Source: Solen grandis (Eukaryota; Mollusca; Bivalvia; Adapedonta; Solenidae). From it: a stretch of DNA of 64,000 bases. Made by a program: the position numbers and the translations under genes. Shown one piece after another: positions 29,198 through 41,100 of this stretch. The stretch spans positions 59,433,746 to 59,497,745 of the forward strand of contig CM037783.1 of NCBI GenBank assembly GCA_021229015.1, written 5' to 3'. Below the pieces are notes generated by a model. It did no database searches and was not told the DNA's origin. It saw nothing but the letters and a program-made list of their open reading frames with translations. The stretch's first letter is position 1, and every line of letters starts with the position of its first letter.

Positions 29198-32100
29198 GTA
29201 AGCGTTTAAATAAGCAAATGATTACATTTAAAATGATATTCTTTTAACCTTATATCCAAGCAAAGATCACATCACTCATGCATGGGACACGCCCAACTTG
29301 TACCGGTGCATTTATAAGCATCAGAAGCTTATCCTTTTATACATAAAAAAGTGTAAATTAAGTTGAATTCAGTACGTACTACATACTTTGATAATTCATT
29401 ATCTTTATAATGCTTACACTGTAACCTCCATACATGCCTTTAAATTATTTATAGTGGTATAATGCATGTTGTTATGTTCAGATGCGTGTTAATCAAATTA
29501 TTTCAAAGGCTGTAGGCTTGAGTGATTATTTACAAAGCATCTGAGCGCAACATTGTGCATTGTTCTGCTATATATTTAACATAACACAAAAACAGAACTC
29601 TTTTTCAATTCTTACACATTTTTAAAAAAAAGTTTAAATGGGTTACAAATGTGTCAGTTTATATCATTACATTTTGTACATTTGATAACTTGAGGAGTCA
29701 CATTCCATATAATTAGGTCATCTTTGAACCATGCATATGTCTAAAAAATAATGCTAAATTTAATAATGATATATTCTGCACTTGATGTTTGGGCTGAAAT
29801 AATCTCTACTGAGATCTGCTCTGGTTATTTTTTTTTCTTATTGGCCTCCGCAAAATATAGCCAGAGCAGATCTCAGTAGAGATTCAGGCAAAAACAGTTC
29901 CATTATTTTTAACTGAATACGTACTGTTCCTGTCATTCTATGCCAATTTCTGTTACCCATCATCGTCGGAAAAGCATGTTTGCTCAATACGCTGTGTTTC
30001 TTAATTTGGTCAACAAAACTTTGTACTTATGAACTAATAATTAGGCATTTCATTGGATCCTTGCTGAGACAGCAGGGATCATTTGACCAATGAAACGGCG
30101 CAGGATTTTGAAAGTTAGCTCTGTTCTACTTTGTAGAGGTGACGTTACGCTCCTCTCCTAAGTGTAAGAGTTTATCTTGCGGGAAAAATCATGAGTCAGC
30201 TTTTGCTTTTGTAACTTCAACGAAGAGTATTCAAAATATGCATGATTTCATTGGTCAGTAAGTAGTTGATTAATACATTCATGGACAGTTGAAAATCCCA
30301 TGGTATATATATATAGTAGTGGTAATGGAATTCATAATATATGCTGTGGGTGTTCGATGATGATTACCCACAGGTACCTGGGTACCCATGCATGCAGGTG
30401 TAGTCATTTAATTAAAATATTTGCACTAATTCATCAGGGATTCCATTTCATATTTATAAAGTCCCTTGATTCATGCAACAATAGCAGACGACAAAAATGC
30501 CAGTTTATCATCTGTAATAAGTAACCATTAAAGTCTTTCAGATTATAAAACCTTTCAATAAGCACTTAACAACACAGACTTTGTACACCCTAAATATGTC
30601 CATCCTTAATGCACGTGAAGATAATTTGTGTAGAATCAATATGTTGAGGGTTATTACGATTAGGCCATGGACATGTATATATGATGGCATTTTCTATTTA
30701 GATACCTGATGTTTTTCTCTACATAACATAATTTTATGTTATGAAGAAAAATATGTCAAGTTTGATATAATAATAGAAAATGCTAGGTATCATTATAGAA
30801 AAGCCGACATTTGGGTAAAGGTAATCATCATTTTCTCCGACGTCGGCGAGTACCTACAATCTTTAACCTGACCCACAGGTACCTGAGTACTTATTCAATG
30901 TAATAAAACCATGTTCATGATTTTGGATTTCAAAGTTTTAGGTTCCAGCTTGCCATATTTAGAAACTTTCATGATGGACATGACCTTAATTCCTAGTACT
31001 GGTCCAACCCTAATTTATCCAATCTGGTTATATATTTGAACTGGCCCCCTCATGTGGGGACCAATAAAAAAGTATAACATGAGCGGATTTCAAAAGAGAT
31101 TAATCTAGACAGAAGATATTCTATAATGATTAAATAAATGATAATATAAAGGTCCTAGTTTAACCCAGGAAATGTTGTGAATTATTAGTATAAATCAGCA
31201 GAACTTGTTTCCTTATCAACATAATTATAAAGAGATAAGACTTAACAATAACAGGATTTTCTTTATCACTTGCAACTAATTAGTTTTCCAGGGTTATCAT
31301 TGGCTTATACAAAATTGCCCATTATGACCCTCAAATTGTGTAAATGACCCCTAAATATTTCAACATTTGTCTCTTTATCTATTTAACATGGGGTCATTTG
31401 TCCCCATTTGAAAATAATTTTAAATATCAAGGGAAAACCCTGGTTTTATTTATCTATATATCATGTATATTCATCTAAGGGCCCTTTTGGGAATTAGATC
31501 TCAAGCTCTCTTGGGTTGGCTCATCTGAGCTTAGACTAGGATCGAATTCCACCAACAAACCTTAGAGCTAAGTAATATTTTAATTTCTTAAACTAGGTAG
31601 ATACACATTCCACCATAACTATTTTATGAAATATTCATGTACATTACTGAGTTGAAATGAATTATTACCTTAATAACTAACAATAATCAATACGAAATAA
31701 AACATTTGGGTATTTTTATTAGAGAAACAAGACTAATGAAATTCACCCTTAAGTATTTAAGTTTTACTTTAAGATCTATAAGAATTGTTGGTGGAATTTG
31801 ACCCAGGTATATTTAAAGCCATTTAATGAAATTCAGTCAGTGACTGTAAAAAGTTATCTTACTGTTTACTGTTGTGGTTTTTATCAGTGAAATCATATAC
31901 GCATCAGGTTCATGGTATTATGTTGTTGTTTTGTTCCTTTACAGAAGCCCTATTTTGCCTGCCATGACAAACAGTTCAAGGAATTCCTCACTCAACATGT
32001 GCCATCCATTCATGAGAAGTTCTGGCCCACAATCTGGTGTTTTGAAAGTCGAGCACAGACAATCATCAGAGCTGTGTTACAAGCTTCTCCCAAGGTGGAT

Positions 32101-35100
32101 TATGACAGGTAAATGGATCAGTATACAGTTTTCATTAAAAACTGGTCAGCTTCAAAAATGAATGCTTCTTATTAGAAATTGCTCTGTTCATATTTTGAGG
32201 ACTGATCATGAAATAATTCTAAATACATACAGAAATGGAAGCAAATATAACTGAAAAAAAACAAAAAAACATGGTCAGCCCTCAATTTGTTAAATGTACA
32301 GCAGATCTGGATCCCTGAGTTCAGGTTGGGGTGGGGGACGCTATATTAAAAGAAATGTGGGCGTTGAAAATGCATGCAGCTTGCGATTTTGCCCAGCCGT
32401 GAGAAGGGTGTAGTCCTTTTGGACTGGGGATCCAGGAGATCTCCCCCACATTTTTTTTTTTAATTTAAAGCTGTTAAATAGTGCATTCGTGTGAGTTTTT
32501 TGGAAAATGTGTGTCTACATTTATGTATGGTCAGGGAATTTAAGAGGGGTTCGTGTCAGGTGTGCACCCCAACACCATTGAATCCAGAGGATTTCTTTTT
32601 TTCTAGTAGTGAGTTTCAAGTAAGAAAAGTGAGTTTCGAGTCTGAAAAAATGAGTTTCGAGTCAAGAAAAAGCGAGTTTCGAGTCTGAAATAGTGAGTTT
32701 CATGTTAAAAAAGTGAGTTTCAAGTTAAAAAAGGTGAGTTTCGAGTCTGAAAAAGTGAGTTTCGAGTTCAGAAAAAGTGAGTTTCGAGTTAAAAATGTGA
32801 GTTTCGAGTCAAGAAAAAGTGAGTTTTGAGTCTGAAATAGTGAGTTTCGAGTTAAAAAAAAGTGAGTTTCGAGTCAGAACAGATGAGTGTATATACTGTA
32901 CAGTGACAGGATAAAAATGTGTATCTTTTTGGTGACTGTGTATGTATTTAACATTTGTGTGTTTTAATTGCTTTTTACGGTAAAGTATATTAAAAAAAAA
33001 AAGGGAAACAGTTGCTTATATCAGCAGTGAGTTAAATCTTTATATTACTCTGACATGATGGATCGTTTAAGAAAAATCTATATTCCGGTTAACTCAAATA
33101 GTCAAGTCTATATCCCAGGTAACTGTAAAAAAGCATGGAACATACACTCAGAAATTCCTGTAAATGGTTCAAATGCGGCATACCTCATTCCGAAATAAAC
33201 CGTTTTAAAATGGTGCCGTTTTTCTTCCACATTTTTCATAATTTATTGGTTTGATATAAGAAATAAACACTTGTCAGCACAAAAACAAACCTGTCACTTA
33301 CGACTTTTCCTTGACTACTCTTCTTTTGTTTTGTTATTTTCCCTTTACCTTCTTGTCGAAGTTTACACACCGGCAAAACACGAATGATGTATTGTTGGTT
33401 TTGTTTATCGACAGGGAAGTAGTGTAAAAGTAAGTATCATTCTTGAAATGGACATTTTATTGTGCCAGTGTTCCATTGTTGTATTTTGTTTGTTAACTTT
33501 TGCAGTATTCCAACATCAATGACGTGACAGTCACACTCACTGACACGCACTCTAAAAAAAAAAAAATCAAAATAATCATTTGCATTAAAATAAAGATCAC
33601 AAAAAAGCATGGGTAACATGACTGAAATTTAGCAATCATCTGCATGAAATTGTATCAAACGATCCAGATTTTAACTATAAAAAACTTATATGCTTTTCTA
33701 ACTCAAAACTCACTACTCACTAAAGATTATATCTCTTGAATCCAACAGTTTACAGTCTAGAATTCAAAAAGTTTGGAGTCCTTTGCAAAGCATGTTTATA
33801 CAGGAGCTACTAAGGAAAAAAAGAAGACCTTTTCCCGTAAGCTGATTCTGCTGAAGTCTAGAACTCCAATTTAGGAGTTATAGTGAGAACCCTAAACATG
33901 TCATGATGTGTATATAGATATATTGCCATTAATTGGCAGGACTCTCCCAGGTGACATGTTCAGATTTTAAAGTGTTTAGTGAATCTATAGTAAGAAAACT
34001 TTAAGACTTCTGAAAGAACATTAAGCCTAACTACGTCAGTTGGAAAACTTTCATCTGTTTCCTTAATTCTTTGACAAAGGTCCAACATACATTAGTTGGA
34101 CGATTAATTTAATCTATACCACCATTTGTTCCATTATAGCCTTCATTTATTTCATCCTTTGTTTGATCATGACTGGTGAACTGTCAACTTGGAGAAAGAT
34201 GGAGTACTGAGATTAGACTTTTGTGCATTCTGTGTTGATCCCCATCATGAAGTTGTTGGGGTGCTTACATAAATACTTCAATTAAGGTAGCGACATTGGG
34301 TAATAACGGTAAAATGCATCAAAATGGGTTTTTAACGGAATAAAATACTTCACACCTTCTTCTAATGATCTGTGAAAACAAAAATCCAATATCTCACTTT
34401 AAAATATGCGATTTATGGCCCTGAATAACCAGACCCCATATAGCCGAAAAAGCAGCCCGCTATTTCGATCACGTGACGTCGAGTAGGCGGGGCTTTCAGA
34501 GGCGCCGTGTAGGGAAATCAGTTTATACGCTAGGAAGATATTAGTTCGTCGTTTGTCAAATAACTATCAGTTACTATAGCAGCAGGTTAATGTTTATTAT
34601 CACCTGAAGTAAATATGGGATATAAAGTCTTTTCAATAGTATTTAATATACTCAACATCTTAAAGTATTTGTCCCTTTATTTGAATATCGAAATGAACTT
34701 CATTTTTTTTCCATTACACTTTATTAGTACAATTGTTTCCACGCGGTCTCTTAGAGACCCAAATAGTAACAAATTAGAGGCCCGTTAGTTGTCAACATGT
34801 AGCCAGTTACACTGGGGACAGGAAGTCTATTACGTAATATACTAGGTGACAGCTCGGGCCCCGAGTCCAGTAAACTGTGTGATATATGACCAAACGGTAC
34901 AATTATATTTACACATACAATTAATAAAAAAAACCATCATAATTAGTAATTTTAAGAAATCAATCTATTGTTATAGAAGTTTACAGTTTTGGTATATTGG
35001 GGTTCGTATATTGCATGTTAGCAGGATAAGAAACCGTTTATATGTAAGAAATGATGAGACAGTGTTGATAAATAAGCAAACCAATCAAAAGTCCGATAAA

Positions 35101-38100
35101 ACCCATACTTTTTTGTCGTGAAGATTTCAGTTAAGAATCAATAAAACGACAAAAGAGAAAATTTGCTTATTATTCAAAGACAGGCGTGACGTCGATTTTA
35201 TGACGTGCGCTATGTACGACGTCTGTGCATGGAGCATAAATAATGGTTATTTTCTTATAATCGATTATTTCTATTAATTTTGGAGATCTGTCCCAGAATG
35301 AAGATACAGACTGATGAAACAAAATGTGTCCTTTAATTTTATTTTCATAGACATTTTGATGCATTTTACCGTTATTACCCTATGTCGCTACCTTACCAAA
35401 ACCCTAATTTTGTATCATATTGATACAGGCATAATATCAAATAATAAAATACGGTATATGTAATTAATAAATGCAAAAAACACATTTCAATCATACCCTG
35501 CCCCTACGACTGCTCGGCTTAGTGCGGCTTCGGTATCCATTATATCCCTGTGTGGGGCCCCTTATCTCGACGCTTGAAGATAGTCACGTGACTTTTTATG
35601 TGTTATATACCGTGTGCACTATGACTCTAGATGACTTTATGGGATGTAAACCAAAAGTTTAGGTACTTATATGTTCGGAAAGTGTGAATAATGGACGATG
35701 TATCAAACAGCTAAACTACTGAGCAAAAAGAATTTAATTAAGGCTGAACAGTTATGCGATAATCCCATTTAATTAGCACATTTTGATCGTTTTATCTTTC
35801 AAGCTAATTTTCCACACACTGGAATTAGCTTGTAGTGGGGGTGTTTGGACAGTGATTACAAAGTTGATTGTTGTCCGATTTCAAAGCGGTTTTCGTCTGT
35901 CGGAAGGTCTTTGATCCGTCTAGTGATCCGTGTCTCAGTTTTTCGATAATTGTTTTGGTTTTGTTACAATGGCTAATTAATTGACGAGCGGCGTGTTTCG
36001 AAGCGAAAATAAAAAGTTAAGTAAAATAACTTTTGAACAGAAAATTTTAAAAGAAATTTGAGACACGGATCACTAGTTCATTTGTTTAATACAAAAACGA
36101 AGTTATTTAGTGAAAAAATGACTTAGATATCGCTGTCCGAAATTTTCGAAAAATGCGTGCAATATTGGGAATAACAAAGGTACTAATTATATTTTGTCGA
36201 CTCTGAGAACAGATATCTTGACATAAGATAGGGGTATAACTTTTGTACTAACTATGTTTATACTCAGGTTATTCAAAACCAGTAAATTTGATAGTTGTCC
36301 ATAACCCAGTGTCGCTACCTTAAGTATATAGTCACTTACTCAAGAGTATTTGAGTGATACCAAGTGATCAGATAATATCCTTACAGTGTTTACAAAAAGA
36401 AAGATGTGGGCAACATAGAATGCTCATTAGCAGATGACCGTTAAAAGATAAATCTAGAAGACAATTGTACATTGGTCAGATATTCTGACCCATCCTTGAA
36501 TGAAAACTGGATTTAAAGCAGTGAAGAAAACTTAAATTTTCCAATACATTCAATGTTTCTTTCTTTTTTTTTTTAATTCCCATTCTCAAAGTTTCTGAGA
36601 AATTAAGTGGATACTTTCAAAAAACAACAACAGCTTTTTAAAAAACAACAACCCATTGTTCGTAGCATCATAGCAGGTAATGTAATTTCAGAAACTGGAT
36701 TCATTACTCTCTTTTTCTTTATCATGTATAGTTAATAGACTAAATGCTTTCCTTAAATATCTTTAAATTATGTATTCCCCCTAAGTGGCTTTATACACCA
36801 GCCTCGATTTCCACCCTAATATTTATAGTGCTAATTAAGTCACACTAAAGTCAGGTGGAAACACATTCCACCATTCCTGTTTTATGAATTATTCATATNN
36901 NNNNNNNNNNNNNNNNNNNNNNNNNNNNNNNNNNNNNNNNNNNNNNNNNNNNNNNNNNNNNNNNNNNNNNNNNNNNNNNNNNNNNNNNNNNNNNNNNNTC
37001 ATGAATAAGCTGACATTGATTATTCCTAACAATATTTCTTAACCCTTTCCCTCATATACCCTCATTTTGACGCACTCAATAGGTACCACATAAAGCCTGA
37101 TCTGCAGAAAGCTAAACTTAAACCTTACCAAATTTAATTGTAAAATCCTCATTTCCAGACCACTGAGGAGCAGCGAACAGCATTAAACCTGATCAGCCTG
37201 CGAGTTACTCGCAGGCTGATCTGGTTTTATGCTGTTCGCATAGGTCTTTTCATGGTGTCCTCTATGAGGAAAGGGTTAAGAAAAGAAATATATGAGTACT
37301 TCGTATGCATGTAAATATCATGTTTGATGGAAATCCAGCCACTAAATGCTGAAATTCACACTGTTTTCCCCAAAAAGATAGGGTCAGGGCCCCTTTAGTT
37401 TCTTTAATACAAGGAAACAATTTGGCACTAAATATGTTCCACAAAAAGCTACACAACAGTTTGACAGAAATATTTATGTTTGATGTTGTCGAGATACACA
37501 ATCTTTAAAGTGCTTTTAAGGTTATCAGATGTGAGGAGACCAGATCGTTTACACCAGATAAGATTGATTATGGTATAACTTTACCGCCCCAAACTGTTTA
37601 ATTCAGTGTTTCCCATCAACAGTTTGACTGATACATGACAGATAATTTAGTCACCCTTTCACCCTATGATCTCTATCTAGATTTTGATCTATAAATAGAC
37701 CAGTTTAAAATAATACACAGTCATATGCATGATTGTTTATTAGTTCAGGTCTTTCTTTCTCATGAGGGGCCTCCGTGGCCAAGAGGGTAAATTCGCTGAC
37801 TTTAACACTCACTGACAGCCCCTCACTGCGTGGGTTCGAATCCCGGCAGTGTCATTTGGATTTTCATGTGAGGAAGCCTTCCAGCTGGCTTGTGGTAGGT
37901 TGGTGGTTCTACCCGGATGCCTCCATGCATTCGGGGTCTTTCTCCACCTGTAATTAGCTGGATGTCGCTATATGACTGAAATACTGTCGAAGCGACAGTA
38001 AACTCAAATAGTCAAGTCAAGTCTTTATCATGAAATGGCCTTATACCATATTTTGGGAAGTAAAAGCATTATTTTCTTGAGTTTGGGGATAGGAATTAAA

Positions 38101-41100
38101 GCCTTGTGGTGTTAAGCAATTTTGGAGAATACGTACAGCATGAGTTTAATGAAATTTTAATCGGGGACATCCCTCATTCTATTAAAAAGGGAAAATAATC
38201 CCTGAAGTTAAAATTTGTGAAAACCCGGTTTTAACCATATTTGCAGTTTGATCTGGGCTCATCATTTAAATGTATTGCAAGGCCTTAATTGTATACCTCT
38301 GTTTTATATACAGACATATTCAAACAAAATCATAGTATGAGAAAAAACAAACAAGAGGGCCAAGATGGCCCTATAATTGTTCACCTGAGAAACATTGCAG
38401 TCATTACCTACACTGCTGAAGAAATGGAGTGTAACCAAAGAGAAATCTGCATTTTTCTTTTTATATTAAAAGGTGCATAACTCCAAAATCAACCATAATC
38501 AAACTTGATCGAGAGATTAAGGTCATAAACAGTGTCATAAAGTTTGAAGATGATTGCTCAAGAAATGAAAACACTAGAGGGTAAACAAAGTAAAATCTGG
38601 CTTTTTTAGCTCACCTGAGCACATGTGCTCAGGAAGAGCTATAAGGATTGTTGAATATCTGTTGTCTGTCGTCCACAATTAGTTTGTTTACACTCTAGTA
38701 TCTTTATTTCATAAGCAGTCATCTTCAAACTTTATGGCAATGTTATATTACCATAATTTTTAAATCAAGTTCGATAATGGCTTTTTATCATCATTTTATA
38801 AGGGGAGTTATGCCCCTTTTAATATAAAAAAAGCCAAATTTTACTTTGTTTAAACTCTAGCATCTTCATTTCTTAAGCAATTTTAAATTTAATTTTTTAC
38901 ACAATAGCACCTTCATTTCTTAAGTAGTCATTTTTTCAAACTTTACGAAAATATTTGTGACCATAATCCATTGATCAAGTTCTATTATGGCTTATATCAG
39001 CCAAAAGGGTCAGGAGTTATGCCCCTTTTGATATAAAAAAAAATGCCAGATTTCACTTTGTTTACACTCCAGCATCTTCATTTCTTAAGCAGTGCAGGTA
39101 ATAAAGGCAATGTTTCTCAGGTGAGCAATTATAGGTGAGCTAAAAAAAAAACAGTCAGCCATTAAAAATTACACCTATTCAATAACATAGAAATCTGAAG
39201 ATTTCAAGATGACGTTCCATGATATTAAACCTTTTCCAAGATTGTTCAAATTTCATCTATAAAAAAGGACAGGGCCAGTTTTCCCTATATGTTTAGTATT
39301 AAGTGAATTTTTTTAAACCTTTTCCCTGCCAGATATATACAAATGTCTTTTGGCTGATCAATTCTCAACCAAGATTTTTTTCAAATCATTTAGCCCGATA
39401 TCCTTTAAAAACATTTTTAAATCATTTAGCCCCTTTAAAAAACAAACAATTTTTATTTGGTACATACTAGCTTTAAGCAAGTTTTTCATCAGGTAAGAAT
39501 TATGGCCTTCATGGCCTTCTTGTCTAATCAGTTTCAGATTTTAAGAACACTTGAATATACATGTGTGTTTATTTGCACACGATTTCAACTATCACTGGCA
39601 AATTATTTTTGTTTGGAATCATGGCAAGACCGTAATTTCCTAAAAGTGAGATTTCCTAAAAGTGAGATTTCCTAGAAGTGAGATTCTTTTTGAGTGTATA
39701 TCTGTATTTAAAGTGGAAATTATCAACACCAAAACATCCCCAAAAGTCACCAGAGTCCTTCTCGACAAACCCTGAAAAATGAGCACATTAGTATGGATGA
39801 ATATAGTACATATGTGCTAGTGTCTGGTCAGGCTTTATGTTATTACAGTAGTGTCATTATAAAATCAGCATATGTCCAAAAAGTGGAATGAAATCAATAG
39901 TTGATGTGTGGGTCACCATTCGTTACTGAATGTATCTAATTGACACCCATTTGTATTAATGAGGTTAATAGTACCACTTTCCATTTAATGAATGAGGCTG
40001 ACCTTTACCACATGAAAAAACAGCATATTGGTATCCTACAGGAGAAAAAATGATAATTTCAAGCTTTATTGGTACAGCATTACTCTATATATTTTCAGTA
40101 CAAATTTGATTGTCAGTTTCCATAAAAATTAATTTAGTAATTAGCAAAATGTTACCTGCCATTTTTAATTTGAGAAATAGCATATACTTCAATGTCTAAA
40201 CTACAATTATGAATATTATGAATACATGTATATCTATTAGTTTTCAGAAATTACAGTGTCACTCAATTAAGGTAATCCATCCAACATTATAATCATGGTC
40301 CATCAAATGCTTATTAAAGACTTCAAGGCAGATGCAAGCATCCATTGACTAGGCTGTTTTGCTCTAAGTCTAAAAATGCTTTCTTTTACTATGAATTAAT
40401 TCCACAGTCACTTGGACCATGATCACAAGTTAATGATAAATGGATTACCTTAAGAAAAACTTTTGATATAAATACATGAATGATTGATTATTTTGGAGAA
40501 GTTTTTCAAAACTCCCATCTTTCAAACTCTATTGCTTCACTGTATGATTTTTTTACCTTTAAGTCAGTTGCTTATGCGTTGAAAGTGAGTATTATATAAT
40601 TATGGCTGTTTTTATGCAGAAGCAATCGAACCCAGATCAGATAACTCCCTTTAAGGACAAAAAACAAACTTTGTATAAAAAAAAATCTTTACAAGCATGA
40701 ATTCACAGATGTTAACTTAAATAATAGTTTTCATGTGAATTTTTCTTTACAAAAACAGTTGTGTGTGTAATGCAATGAAATGGGTCAATTTTCTTCAAGT
40801 TTTATTGGAAAATAAGACAATAGTAGACCCCATTTAGAACAACAAACAGGTGGCTAATAAAGCTCAAAATTGAACATACAAAGTTTATAGGAATGGGCCT
40901 CAGTGCTCAATGCTTTGATTTTAGATGCATCATTGTTATCATCATTTTCAGACAAGCACAGGCAACCTTGTGGTTACTAACTCTTTGTTTATTCATTTTA
41001 GTATCTGACCACCAGACCACTTTAGACACATATGATCTCATAGGACTAATTGGATTATGTGTTTGAGTAATTAAATGATTCCTTGCTGATGATTCAATTT

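Larger units (their letters stand above)
29198..31944. other. ABHD intron 1
   Basis: Holds a perfect 24-bp inverted repeat (29801-29884), a fragment similar to 25676-25755 near 31150-31235, and a possible inverted-repeat element at 31541-31803. Otherwise AT-rich with no coding signal. Confidence 0.6.
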
